Shown here: positions 17,660-26,408 of the stretch, piece by piece
Layout: every line of letters begins with the position of its first letter
How positions within the stretch are numbered: position 1 is the stretch's first letter
NCBI GenBank assembly: GCA_030848545.1
Contig: JAVDCA010000019.1
Location: 1-64,000, forward strand
Reading direction: 5' to 3'
DNA from: Astrobacterium formosum
Lineage (GTDB): Bacteria > Pseudomonadota > Alphaproteobacteria > Rhizobiales > Xanthobacteraceae
Length of the DNA: 64,000 bases
The notes under the pieces: generated by a model
What the model was told of the DNA's origin: nothing
What the model saw: only the letters and a program-made list of their open reading frames with translations
The model's database searches: none
Translations under genes and position numbers: made by a program

Positions 17660-20600
17660 TCAGAACCGGATCGCCAGATTACCGCGCACGCCCTGGTCCG
17701 TGATGTCGGCACCGTACTGCCCCCGCCAGGACACGCCGATCGTGGTGTTCATCCCGACCGCGACGTCGAGACCGAGATCGGTGACGAACGCGTCCTGCGC
17801 GATCGGCGCGCCGGCGACCGTGAATGCGCTGCCGCCGGCGAGCGCCAGCGATGCCAGCGGCGTGGTGTCGCCGAAGGCGTGTCGCCAGCCGACAGTGCCG
17901 CGGACATCGGCAGTGGCGGTACCGAGCATCACGCCGGCGGAGGCGTGCAGGCCAAGGGTCGTGAAGGTGACGGTGGTGTCGTCGGAGCCGGCTTGCAGCG
18001 CCGCTCCGTCGCCGGCTTCGGTGAAGGCGTCGGTGTGCAGGTTCACGTGGGCGAGCGCCGCGAACGGCTCCAGCACGGCGCGGCCCACCGGCACCTTCCA
18101 GCCGAGCTCGACGAAGCCCTGGGCTAGGCCGGCGCCGTAATCGACCGTCGGCAGGTCGGAGAAGCCGCTCATGACCACGGCGCGCGACGTCGCAATGTCT
18201 TCGTGCGTATAGGTGGCGCCGGCGCGCAGGCCGAGCGCTCCCCACTGACGGCCCCCGTAGGCGCCGACGTGATAGCCGTCGGCAGTCGCCGCGCCGGCCG
18301 CCCCCGACATCGTGATGCGGCTATAGCCGGCGAGCAGACCGAGCCGCCAGCCGTCCAGCACGACGCCGTCGCCGCCGATCATGATACCGCCGGTCGAGCG
18401 GTCGAACGCGCGGGCGTTGCCGTCGCCGTGCGCCGTGCCCCACATGCCGAAGCTGCGGCTCCACACGGTGGCGGCATCGACCTGCGGCCCGACCGTATCG
18501 AAGGCGCTGCGCACGCGGTCGATGGCGGCGTCGCGGATCAGCCCGCCGGTCTCGATCAGGGCGCCCTTGAGCGACGCGTGCACTTCGCCGGATATCTGGT
18601 CGAAGGCCTGTTGAGCGGCCGCATCGGTCGGCAGGAACGCCACCGCGTTGAAGAGCGCGCTCGCATTGCTGAGGGTGCCGACCGCAGACGCCGCGGCGGT
18701 CTGGTTGGCGGTCGCGGCGGCGGCCGTGAAGGCGCGCGTCAGCATCACGTCGAGATAGACGTTGGTGCTGTTGTAATCGAGCGTCGCGGTGGCGAAGGCC
18801 GACATCGCCCCGCCGTTGGCGACTGCACTGTAGGTGCCGGTCACGCCGGCGTCGGCGGTCAGGATGGTGTAGCGGGTGCCGACCGTGGCGAGCCCGTACC
18901 TCGTCACCGCGACGGTGCCACCCAGGATCGTCGCTGTGCCGGTGGCGTGGATGAGATCCGAGGTGCCGTTCGGGCCGATCTCCACTGCGTATATCGATCC
19001 CGCCGCCTGAATGTAGTTGCCGGCGGTCGTGAGGGTGCCGATCGAGTTGCCGGGAGCGATGGTTCCGCCGGCCGACACAGTGGTGTTGCCGACCGTGCCG
19101 GACCCGTTCAGAACGCCGCCATCCTCGACCACCACGGCACCCGTGATGATGCCGTTCGCCGTCAGCGAGCCGGCGACCTGCACGGTCGTTGCCGACAGGC
19201 TGGCTCCGGCCGCGACGTCGACGCGTCCCTCGTTCAGGAAGGTGGAGCCGATCAGGTTCAAGCTCGACCCGGCTCCGAGCGATATCTGGCCCGACGCCAC
19301 GTTGGTGAAGGTGGTCAGCCCGGTGAAGGTCGCCGCACCGCCGGCCGCGACGGCGACGTTTCCCTCGTTGGAAAACGTGGTGGTGCCAGACGACGTCCAA
19401 CTCGCGCTGGTGACGCCGGTGGGCAGCAGGTTCCATGTGCCCTGGTTGACGATGATGTTGGTGCCGCCGGCCGTGGTGAAACCGCCGTTGACCGTGCCGG
19501 TGTTGGTGAAGGTCGCCGTGCCGGTCGTCACCGCGAGGGCGACGGCGACCGGATTATTGGCCGCAGTCGCCGTGATGGTGCCGGCGTTGGTGACGGACAC
19601 GTCGCCGTCGCTGCTGGTCGCGGAAATGCCGCCGAGCGCCGAAATGATGCCTGTATTGGTGACGGCTACGTCGCCTGACGGCGTCGTCGCCACGATGCCG
19701 TAGTCATTCGCTGCCGTGATCGTGCCGGTCGCCGTGTTGGTGACGACGATGCCGCCCGACGTCCCGGCCTCGGCCCAGATGCCGGCATGGCCGACGTTGC
19801 TGTCGGGAACGGCGTTGTCGTAGGCCCTCACGGTGCCGCTGTTGGTCACCGTGACGGTGCCGGACTCGGTCATGGCGTGCACGGCGTTGTCATCATGGGC
19901 CGTGACCGTCCCGGAATTGACGATCGTCGTGTCCCCCGCCGCCGACCACGCAACGAGGCCCTGGCGGGTCGTCGACGTGACGGTTCCGGAGTTCGTGATG
20001 GTGGCCAGGCCCTGGTAGTCGATGACGCGAATGCCGGCCAGATAGGCCGATACTATTCCGGTGTTGGTGACCGAAACCGTCACCGGATCGGCACCCGTGT
20101 TGTTGAAGCCGCCGTCCGCGTAGATTCCGCGGTCGTCGGTCGAGGTGACAGTGCCCGAGTTGGTGATCGTCACGGCACCGAGATTGGTCGTTGCTGTGAT
20201 GCCCGGCCCGCCCGTCGCCGTGACGGTGGCGGCGGTGTCGATGGTGATGTCGCCCGAGGTCTCGTTGCGCATCCATACGGCGCCGAAGCCGCCGATGGAC
20301 GTGATCGTCACGCCCGAGCCGAGATTCACCAGGATGTTGTGGTCGGCCGCGTTGGTGACCGAGTAGACGGCGCTGTAGCTCGGGTTGGTGATCGTGGTGG
20401 TCCCCGAGATGGTCAGCGTGTGTGTGGTGGGCGTGGTCATCCCCGACGGCGCCATGTCGACTCCGACCGTCGTCATATCGTTGATGGTCAGCGAGGTGGC
20501 GCCGGTACCGGTACGCAGGCTGACAAAGCTTGGGTCGCACTGTGATGACACCACCGCGACGTCGCTTGTGATGGCGCAGCCAGCGAAGGCCGGGCCGGAC

Positions 20601-20740
20601 AGTGTGCCCTCGATGGCGACTTGCAGGGCGGCGAGTGCGACGCCGCTCGCCAGCATGGTCCGCACGGTAGGGTGGGGCCTCGGGGGCGCCCGGCGCGCTG
20701 GTGTGGCGGCGGGCACAAACAGAGATCGGCTCGGGGACAC
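17660..20740 (-). CDS. Autotransporter with C-terminal outer-membrane beta-barrel
   Basis: A 1026-residue type V secreted protein. An extended signal region ends near AFAGC, and two Cys (GCAITSDVAVVSSQC) follow. Residues roughly 100-430 are a run of short repeats with the pattern TNSGTVT / NTGTI, predicted to form a right-handed beta-helix passenger. Residues about 540-660 contain the passenger-associated repeat GGTIAPGNSIGTLTTAGNY. The last ~275 residues are a 12-strand autotransporter barrel beginning WSRSFGMWGT and ending with the C-terminal Phe (NLAIRF). The start is a GTG with GAGG upstream. It faces ftsB convergently and has an IS remnant upstream. The passenger function (adhesion, surface coat) cannot be told. 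Confidence 0.93.
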   Translation of the reverse strand: MSPSRSLFVPAATPARRAPPRPHPTVRTMLASGVALAALQVAIEGTLSGPAFAGCAITSDVAVVSSQCDPSFVSLRTGTGATSLTINDMTTVGVDMAPSGMTTPTTHTLTISGTTTITNPSYSAVYSVTNAADHNILVNLGSGVTITSIGGFGAVWMRNETSGDITIDTAATVTATGGPGITATTNLGAVTITNSGTVTSTDDRGIYADGGFNNTGADPVTVSVTNTGIVSAYLAGIRVIDYQGLATITNSGTVTSTTRQGLVAWSAAGDTTIVNSGTVTAHDDNAVHAMTESGTVTVTNSGTVRAYDNAVPDSNVGHAGIWAEAGTSGGIVVTNTATGTITAANDYGIVATTPSGDVAVTNTGIISALGGISATSSDGDVSVTNAGTITATAANNPVAVALAVTTGTATFTNTGTVNGGFTTAGGTNIIVNQGTWNLLPTGVTSASWTSSGTTTFSNEGNVAVAAGGAATFTGLTTFTNVASGQISLGAGSSLNLIGSTFLNEGRVDVAAGASLSATTVQVAGSLTANGIITGAVVVEDGGVLNGSGTVGNTTVSAGGTIAPGNSIGTLTTAGNYIQAAGSIYAVEIGPNGTSDLIHATGTATILGGTVAVTRYGLATVGTRYTILTADAGVTGTYSAVANGGAMSAFATATLDYNSTNVYLDVMLTRAFTAAAATANQTAAASAVGTLSNASALFNAVAFLPTDAAAQQAFDQISGEVHASLKGALIETGGLIRDAAIDRVRSAFDTVGPQVDAATVWSRSFGMWGTAHGDGNARAFDRSTGGIMIGGDGVVLDGWRLGLLAGYSRITMSGAAGAATADGYHVGAYGGRQWGALGLRAGATYTHEDIATSRAVVMSGFSDLPTVDYGAGLAQGFVELGWKVPVGRAVLEPFAALAHVNLHTDAFTEAGDGAALQAGSDDTTVTFTTLGLHASAGVMLGTATADVRGTVGWRHAFGDTTPLASLALAGGSAFTVAGAPIAQDAFVTDLGLDVAVGMNTTIGVSWRGQYGADITDQGVRGNLAIRF

Positions 20741-21172
20741 GGGGGGACCTCAACGTCGATTCCTTGCGAACGATGCGATACGCACCGCTAGCGCAAGTTG
20801 AGGAGGATATCTTTTTCACGCCGGTCACCAAGGAGAACCGTGCCACGCCGCTGCGGAAAACACAGATTGGAAATGAGATGTTACTGCAAGGGCACAGAAA
20901 CGGTGCCGGGGCACAGAAGCCGTGCCGACCCTCGCGTAAACGAGGCTCCCTGGCGGCACGGTAGCCAACGCGTGCAGGCATGAAATCGGTAGCCGGAGCT
21001 GAGTCGGCCGACTCGCGGGTTGGTCCGGATACCTCAGGGGTTGCGGCGCAACGAGGGTCAAAATGGATGAAAGATGATTTGCGAGAACGGCTGGCGCTGA
21101 TCGAAGGCGCCCCCGATTCAAACAGCGTGTTGCGCGCAACGGTTCGCCTTGGCAGCCGGCGATGGCCGGAGA
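20741..21172. other. Gene-free stretch upstream of the autotransporter
   Basis: About 430 bases without a credible gene. It should hold the minus-strand promoter of the autotransporter, though I see no clear box pair. Two near-identical 17-base hairpins (GGCAC...GTGCC) lie at 20891-20907 and 20910-20926. Confidence 0.5.
20891..20926. repeat. Two tandem 17-base hairpins
   Basis: GGCACAGAAACGGTGCC (20891-20907) and GGCACAGAAGCCGTGCC (20910-20926) differ at two positions and each folds on GGCAC/GTGCC arms. The period is 19 bases. No function is evident. Confidence 0.6.
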
Positions 21173-21360
21173 GTGAATGTGGCGTTCGGCGGCGACGCGA
21201 TTACGTCGGATGCCGGAGCACTGCTGTTGGTAGCGACGGACCGGGCGATCGGGTGGTGGAGCGGTTCACGGATTGCTTCACCGATCGTCGCCTTCCGGCG
21301 CTGATCGAGCACACGGGCGTCCGGCCTGCCAGGCCACTCGTCAATGGATTGCGAGCGTAG
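21173..21360 (+). pseudogene. IS1380-family transposase remnant, frameshifted
   Basis: From 21173 the frame reads VNVAFGGDAITSDAGALLL, then VATDRAIG, which matches the N-terminal part of IS1380-type transposases. A single-base deletion near 21250 shifts the frame; the match then continues in the neighbouring frame as VVERFTDCFTDRRLPALIEH and is lost by about 21315, ending at a stop at 21360. Only about 50 of several hundred residues remain, so this is an old, inactive fragment. Terminal inverted repeats were not found. Confidence 0.75.
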
Positions 21361-21619
21361 GCGGAATAAGCCGGCGACGACGACGAACCGATCACGACGT
21401 GTCCGGATCAGGCCTTGCCACTTTCCATTTCTTGCGCGGTTGCGGCAAAAAGCCTAGCGCGGAACTTGCGGCCGGACAGCACGCTTCCGCCTCGCCGGAT
21501 TATGCGATAAGGGGAAGCGCTTAAGGCATTTTCCGGCGCCGTGGGAACCGGTTCACCGTGGAAATGCATTCAGCATCCGACGCTACTCCCGCCTGTCATC
21601 ATCCGTTGCCGAGGGCCCG
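21361..21619. other. Leader region of the pdh operon
   Basis: About 260 bases without a gene ahead of pdhA; the operon promoter must lie here or just upstream. The only structure seen is a perfect 10-bp palindrome, GAACCGGTTC, at 21545-21554. Confidence 0.4.
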
Positions 21620-22654
21620 ATGGCCATTGCCAAAAAAGCCTCCCCGATCCCGTCCGCTTCCCCCGCCACCAACGGCCAAGGTGCCGCCCCGCCCGAATTG
21701 GGCAAGGCGGTCGAACTTGCGGCCTATCGGCAGATGCTGCTGATCCGCCGCTTTGAAGAAAAGGCCGGCCAGATGTACGGCATGGGTCTGATCGGCGGCT
21801 TCTGCCACCTCTACATCGGCCAGGAAGCCGTCGTGGTGGGTATGCAGATGACCCTCAAGGAGGGCGATCAGATCATCACCGGCTACCGCGATCACGGCCA
21901 CATGTTGTCCTGCGGTATGGATCCCAAGGGCGTCATGGCCGAGCTGACCGGCCGGCGCGGCGGCTATTCCAAGGGCAAGGGCGGCTCGATGCACATGTTC
22001 AGCGTCGAGAAGGGATTCTTCGGCGGCCACGGCATCGTCGGCGCCCAGGTGTCTCTCGGCACCGGTCTGGCCTTCGCCAACCACTACCGCGGCAACGACA
22101 ATGTGTCGCTGACCTACTTCGGCGACGGCGCCGCCAACCAGGGGCAGGTCTACGAGAGCTTCAACATGGCGGCGCTCTGGAAGCTGCCGGTCGTCTACCT
22201 GATCGAGAACAACCGCTACGCCATGGGAACCTCGGTCAACCGTGCCTCGGCACAGACCGACTTTTCCAAGCGCGGCCTGTCGTTCAACATTCCAGGCGAC
22301 CAGGTCGACGGCATGGACGTGCGCGCCGTCAAGGCCGCCGGCGACAAGGCGGTCGAATGGTGCCGTTCCGGCAAGGGGCCCTACATCCTCGAAATGATGA
22401 CCTACCGGTATCGCGGCCATTCGATGTCCGACCCGGCCAAGTACCGTACCCGCGAAGAGGTCGAGAAGGTGCGCACCGAGCGCGACCCGATCGAGCAGGT
22501 GCGCGCCCGCGTGATCGCCAACAAGTGGGCGAGCGAGGACGAGTTGAAGAAGGTCGACGCCGAGGTGCGCGCGATCGTCAACGAGGCGGCCGAGTTCTCC
22601 ACCAACGATCCGGAGCCGGACGTGTCCGAGCTCTACACCGACATCGTTCGCTAA
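21620..22654 (+). CDS. pdhA: Pyruvate dehydrogenase E1 component, alpha subunit
   Basis: With PdhB it forms the thiamine-diphosphate E1 enzyme that decarboxylates pyruvate and acetylates the E2 lipoyl arm. The 344-residue protein starts with a low-complexity Ala/Pro/Lys leader, then [14 protein letters not shown], the GYRDHGHML active-site region, and the ThDP motif [17 protein letters not shown] ending in IENNRYAMG. The regulatory-loop-like [19 protein letters not shown] is also present. It is the first gene of the pdh operon, 25 bases ahead of pdhB. Confidence 0.97.
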   Translation: MAIAKKASPIPSASPATNGQGAAPPELGKAVELAAYRQMLLIRRFEEKAGQMYGMGLIGGFCHLYIGQEAVVVGMQMTLKEGDQIITGYRDHGHMLSCGMDPKGVMAELTGRRGGYSKGKGGSMHMFSVEKGFFGGHGIVGAQVSLGTGLAFANHYRGNDNVSLTYFGDGAANQGQVYESFNMAALWKLPVVYLIENNRYAMGTSVNRASAQTDFSKRGLSFNIPGDQVDGMDVRAVKAAGDKAVEWCRSGKGPYILEMMTYRYRGHSMSDPAKYRTREEVEKVRTERDPIEQVRARVIANKWASEDELKKVDAEVRAIVNEAAEFSTNDPEPDVSELYTDIVR

Positions 22655-22679
22655 ACCCGTTCAGCCGAGCAACCGTCCC

Positions 22680-24110
22680 ATGCCGATCAACGTATTGATG
22701 CCCGCGCTGTCGCCGACGATGGAAAAGGGTAACCTCGCCAAATGGACCAAATCGGTCGGCGACAAGGTCAAGGCCGGCGACGTCATCGCCGAGATCGAGA
22801 CCGACAAGGCGACCATGGAAGTGGAAGCCGTCGACGAAGGCACGCTGGGCAAGATCCTGGTGCCGGAGGGCACCGCCGACGTCGCCGTCAACACCCCCAT
22901 CGCCGTCATCCTGTCGGAAGGCGAGGATGCGAGCGCCGCCAACGCACCGGCACCCGCCAAGGCCGAGACGCCCGCCCAGGACGCCAAGGGCAAGGAATCG
23001 CAACCGCCGGCGGCGCCCGAAGCGCCTGCGGCTGAAGACGCGCGCAAGCCGGCCGAGCCCGCCTCGGCGGTCGCCAACCCGCCGCAGCCTGAGGCCGCGC
23101 CGGAGCCGGACGTTCCCGAAGGCACCGAGATGGTGACCATGACGGTGCGCGAAGCGTTGCGCGACGCCATGGCGGAGGAAATGCGCCGCGACGACACGGT
23201 CTTCGTCATGGGCGAGGAGGTCGCCGAATATCAGGGCGCCTACAAGGTCACCCAGGGGCTCCTGCAGGAGTTCGGGCCCAAGCGCGTCGTCGATACGCCC
23301 ATCACCGAGCATGGTTTCGCCGGCGTCGGCGTCGGCGCCGCGCTCGCGGGGCTCAAGCCCATCGTCGAGTTCATGACCTTCAACTTCGCCATGCAGGCGA
23401 TCGATCAGATCATCAACTCGGCCGCCAAGACCCTCTACATGTCGGGCGGCCAGATGGGCTGTCCGATCGTGTTCCGCGGGCCGAACGGCGCCGCCGCCCG
23501 CGTCGCCGCCCAGCACAGCCAGGACTACTCGGCCTGGTACTCGCACATTCCCGGCCTGACGGTCGTCGCCCCCTATACGGCGGCGGACTTCAAGGGGCTC
23601 CTGAAGGCGGCGATCCGCTCGCCCAATCCGGTCATCTTCCTGGAAAACGAAATCCTCTACGGCCAGTCGTTCCCGGTACCCAAGCTCGACGACCATGTGG
23701 TGCCGATCGGCAAGGCCAAGGTCGCCCGGCCCGGCAAGGACGTCACCATCGTGGCGTGGTCGATCGGCATGACCTATGCGCTCAAGGCGGCCGAAGAGCT
23801 CGCCAAGAAGCATATCTACGCCGAGGTGATCGATCTGCGCACCTTGCGGCCCATGGACAGCGAGACGGTGGTCGAGTCGGTGAAGAAGACCGGCCGCTGC
23901 GTCGTCGTCGAGGAGGGCTGGCAGCAGTCCGGCGTCGGCGCCGAAGTGTCGGCGCGTATCATGGAAAGCGCGTTCGATTATCTCGACGCGCCGGTTGGCC
24001 GTGTGTCCGGCAAGAACGTGCCGATGCCCTACGCGGCCAATCTCGAAAAGCTGGCGCTGCCGACGGTCGAGGAGGTCGTCGCTGCGGCGCGTGCCGTCTG
24101 CTACCGCTGA
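22680..24110 (+). CDS. pdhB: Pyruvate dehydrogenase E1 component, beta subunit with N-terminal lipoyl domain
   Basis: A 476-residue fusion. Residues 1-80 are a biotinyl/lipoyl domain with the modified Lys43 in [13 protein letters not shown]. An Ala/Pro/Glu-rich linker follows (about 85-145), then the E1-beta transketolase-like region from [19 protein letters not shown] and the C-terminal swivel domain. Lipoylated E1-beta is a known alphaproteobacterial variant. The lipoyl domain is nearly identical over its first 20 residues to that of PdhC in the same operon. Confidence 0.97.
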   Translation: MPINVLMPALSPTMEKGNLAKWTKSVGDKVKAGDVIAEIETDKATMEVEAVDEGTLGKILVPEGTADVAVNTPIAVILSEGEDASAANAPAPAKAETPAQDAKGKESQPPAAPEAPAAEDARKPAEPASAVANPPQPEAAPEPDVPEGTEMVTMTVREALRDAMAEEMRRDDTVFVMGEEVAEYQGAYKVTQGLLQEFGPKRVVDTPITEHGFAGVGVGAALAGLKPIVEFMTFNFAMQAIDQIINSAAKTLYMSGGQMGCPIVFRGPNGAAARVAAQHSQDYSAWYSHIPGLTVVAPYTAADFKGLLKAAIRSPNPVIFLENEILYGQSFPVPKLDDHVVPIGKAKVARPGKDVTIVAWSIGMTYALKAAEELAKKHIYAEVIDLRTLRPMDSETVVESVKKTGRCVVVEEGWQQSGVGAEVSARIMESAFDYLDAPVGRVSGKNVPMPYAANLEKLALPTVEEVVAAARAVCYR

Positions 24111-24122
24111 GGAGAGGCCACG

Positions 24123-24548
24123 ATGTCGCAATTCTCCGAAGAGCACGTCTACGATGCCCTGGCGCTGCCCAACGACGCGCTCGCCAATGGCGGCGTCGAG
24201 ATCCTGCGCGCCGGTATCATCGATGACGAACTGTTCGTCACCGCCCGGCACGCTTTCTCCGATCCGGCGCAGTGGGGCGAGGTGCTGGCCGAAATCGTGC
24301 GGCGGCTCGCCAAACTCTATGCCGCCGAGGGCGAGCTCGAGGCCGAGGAAGCGCTCGCCGCCATCGCGGCTGCGTTCGCGGCCGATCTCGGCGCGCCGAT
24401 GATCGAAACGCCGAAGCCGGCCCGCAAGCCGGCGGCGAAAAAGACCAAGCCCGCCACGACGGCGCGTTCGAAGCCGGCCGGCGGCAAGCGCGCCGCCAAG
24501 CCGGCTCGCGCCGCACCGAAAAAATCATCCGCAAAACGCAAGCGATAG
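24123..24548 (+). CDS. DUF5076 domain protein with Lys/Ala/Pro-rich tail
   Basis: A 141-residue protein between pdhB and pdhC, a position where DUF5076 proteins are regularly found in Hyphomicrobiales. Residues 1-95 form the domain (ALALPNDALANGGVEILRAG, then AEIVRRLAKLYAAEGE). Residues about 97-141 are a strongly basic tail rich in Lys, Ala and Pro (repeats of the KPA and KKT kind), resembling histone H1-like or nucleic-acid-binding tails. The ends lie 12 bases after pdhB and 6 before pdhC, so it is within the operon. Function unknown; a role in complex assembly is only a guess. Confidence 0.8.
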   Translation: MSQFSEEHVYDALALPNDALANGGVEILRAGIIDDELFVTARHAFSDPAQWGEVLAEIVRRLAKLYAAEGELEAEEALAAIAAAFAADLGAPMIETPKPARKPAAKKTKPATTARSKPAGGKRAAKPARAAPKKSSAKRKR

Positions 24549-24554
24549 GCTGCC

Positions 24555-25943
24555 ATGCCCATCAACATTCTCATGCCCGCCCTGTCGCCGACCATGGAGA
24601 AGGGCAACCTCGCCAAATGGCGCAAGAAGGAGGGTGAGGCCATCGCCCCCGGTGACGTCATCGCCGAGATCGAGACCGACAAGGCCACCATGGACTACGA
24701 GGCGGTCGACGCCGGCACGCTGGCCAAGATCGTGGTGCCGGAAGGCACCGCCGACGTGCCGGTGAACCAGCTCATCGCCGTGATCGCGGCCGAAGGCGAG
24801 GACGTCAAGGCGGCCGCGAGTGCCGCCGGGCAGGGCGGTGCGCCCGCAAAGGCGGAAGCCAAGCCGGAAGCCAAGCCGGCCGCGCCGGCGACCGTGGTGG
24901 AAGCGCCCAAGGCGACGCCATCTGCCCCAGCCCCTTCGCCTCAGCCCTCTCCCCAGCTGGGAGAGGGAGCCGCAGGCCCGAGCGCCGGGCCGGCAGCAGT
25001 GCATGCGGGCACACGCATCTTCGCCTCGCCCCTGGCGCGGCGGCTCGCCCGCGAGGCGGGGATCGACATCGCTCGCGTCCTCGGCACCGGTCCGCACAGC
25101 CGTGTCGTCGCCCGCGATGTCGACGCGGCGAAATCCGGCAAGGTGCCGCTCAAGGCCACGGCCGGGGCGCCGGCTGCGGCCGCGCCGGGCCCGGTGGCGG
25201 CGATGTCCGACGACAAGGTGCGGGCGCTGTTCGAGGAGGGCTCCTACGAGGTCGTGCCGCACGACAATATGCGCAAGATCATCGCCCAGCGCCTCGTGCA
25301 GGCCAAGCAGACGATCCCGCATTTCTACCTCACCGTCACCTGCACCATCGACAAGCTCCTCGCCGCCCGCGAGGACATCAACGCGGCGGCGCCCAAGGGC
25401 GAGGACGGCAAGCCGGCCTACAAGCTCTCGGTCAACGACTTCGTCATCAAGGCGATGGCGCAGGCGCTGGTGCGCGTGCCCGACGCCAACGTCACCTGGA
25501 CCGAGGGCGGCATGCTCAAGCATAAGCACGCCGACATCGGCGTCGCGGTGGCGATCCCCGGCGGGCTGATCACGCCGGTGATCCGCCAGGCCGAGACCAA
25601 GACGCTGACGCAGATATCCGCCGAGATGAAGGACTATGCGGCCCGGGCGCGGGCGCGCAAGCTCAAGCCGCACGAGTACCAGGGCGGCTCGACCGCGATT
25701 TCCAATCTTGGCATGTACGGCATCGAGGAATTTTCCGCCGTCATCAATCCGCCGCATGCCACCATCCTGGCGGTCGGTGCCGGCGCCGAGATGGCCGTGG
25801 TGAAGAACGGCGCAATCGAGATCGCCACCCAGATGAAGATTACCCTGTCGACCGACCACCGCGCCGTCGACGGCGCGCTCGGCGCCGAACTCATCAGCGC
25901 CATCAAGGCGATGATCGAGAACCCTGTCATGCTGGTGGTGTGA
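24555..25943 (+). CDS. pdhC: Pyruvate dehydrogenase E2, dihydrolipoyl acetyltransferase
   Basis: Core of the pyruvate dehydrogenase complex; transfers the acetyl group from lipoamide to CoA. The 462-residue protein has a lipoyl domain (Lys43 in ETDKATMDYEAV), a Pro/Ala linker, the peripheral-subunit-binding domain (FASPLARRLAREAGIDI, then VLGTGPHSRVV), and a catalytic domain ending with DHRAVDGALGAEL, which holds the catalytic His and Asp. The linker around residues 124-140 is encoded by a palindromic repeat sequence (24945-24967) that also occurs between genes at 62.3 kb. Confidence 0.97.
   Translation: MPINILMPALSPTMEKGNLAKWRKKEGEAIAPGDVIAEIETDKATMDYEAVDAGTLAKIVVPEGTADVPVNQLIAVIAAEGEDVKAAASAAGQGGAPAKAEAKPEAKPAAPATVVEAPKATPSAPAPSPQPSPQLGEGAAGPSAGPAAVHAGTRIFASPLARRLAREAGIDIARVLGTGPHSRVVARDVDAAKSGKVPLKATAGAPAAAAPGPVAAMSDDKVRALFEEGSYEVVPHDNMRKIIAQRLVQAKQTIPHFYLTVTCTIDKLLAAREDINAAAPKGEDGKPAYKLSVNDFVIKAMAQALVRVPDANVTWTEGGMLKHKHADIGVAVAIPGGLITPVIRQAETKTLTQISAEMKDYAARARARKLKPHEYQGGSTAISNLGMYGIEEFSAVINPPHATILAVGAGAEMAVVKNGAIEIATQMKITLSTDHRAVDGALGAELISAIKAMIENPVMLVV
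24945..24967. repeat. Palindromic repeat inside pdhC
   Basis: CCCTCTCCC (24945-24953) and GGGAGAGGG (24959-24967) surround CAGCT. The same CCTCTCCCC/GGGGAGAGG core forms an intergenic hairpin at 62310-62333. Here it lies in frame in the E2 linker, about codons 131-138. Confidence 0.7.
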
Positions 25944-25965
25944 ACCCGCTCCCAGGGGAGGGTCG

Positions 25966-26292
25966 ATGTCCGTGCCGAGGTCCTTCGCCGTCGCTGCCCT
26001 GGCCGGCTTTTGTGCCGGTCTTGTCGCGATGCCCGGCCGTGCCGAACTCGCACCGCAGTACACGACCTGGCAGGAATTTGCCGCCATCGCCGCCCTGCAG
26101 GAAATCCCGCAGCTGATCGGCGTCGTCGACCGCATCGAACGCATCGAGTTCGGACGCTATCTCGTGCGCGGGGGGCGCTGCCGGGTCGAAGTCTCCATTC
26201 GCCGCGAGGCCGCCAGAAGCCCCGACGGACGGCCGATGGTCGGTCCGTCCCATGTCGCCGGCGTGAAAATCGGCGACAAACGATGCGACTGA
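25966..26292 (+). CDS. Hypothetical exported protein
   Basis: A 108-residue protein with a clear signal peptide (residues 1-26, AALAGFCAGLVAMPGRA, cleavage after the final Ala) and a small mature domain of about 80 residues with two Cys. I recognise no family. It lies 22 bases after pdhC and about 115 bases before lpdA on the same strand, so it is probably transcribed with the pdh genes, odd for an exported protein. It may be a periplasmic protein that simply occupies this slot in related genomes. Confidence 0.65.
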   Translation: MSVPRSFAVAALAGFCAGLVAMPGRAELAPQYTTWQEFAAIAALQEIPQLIGVVDRIERIEFGRYLVRGGRCRVEVSIRREAARSPDGRPMVGPSHVAGVKIGDKRCD

Positions 26293-26408
26293 GTTTGACG
26301 CCCTGAGTTTTTTGGGTTGTGGCGGGCTCCCGCAAGTCCCCCGCAACCACGCGACACGGTTCACAATTGAACGACGCCGGGCGGGTCCGGCGCAAACGAC
26401 AGATCGCC

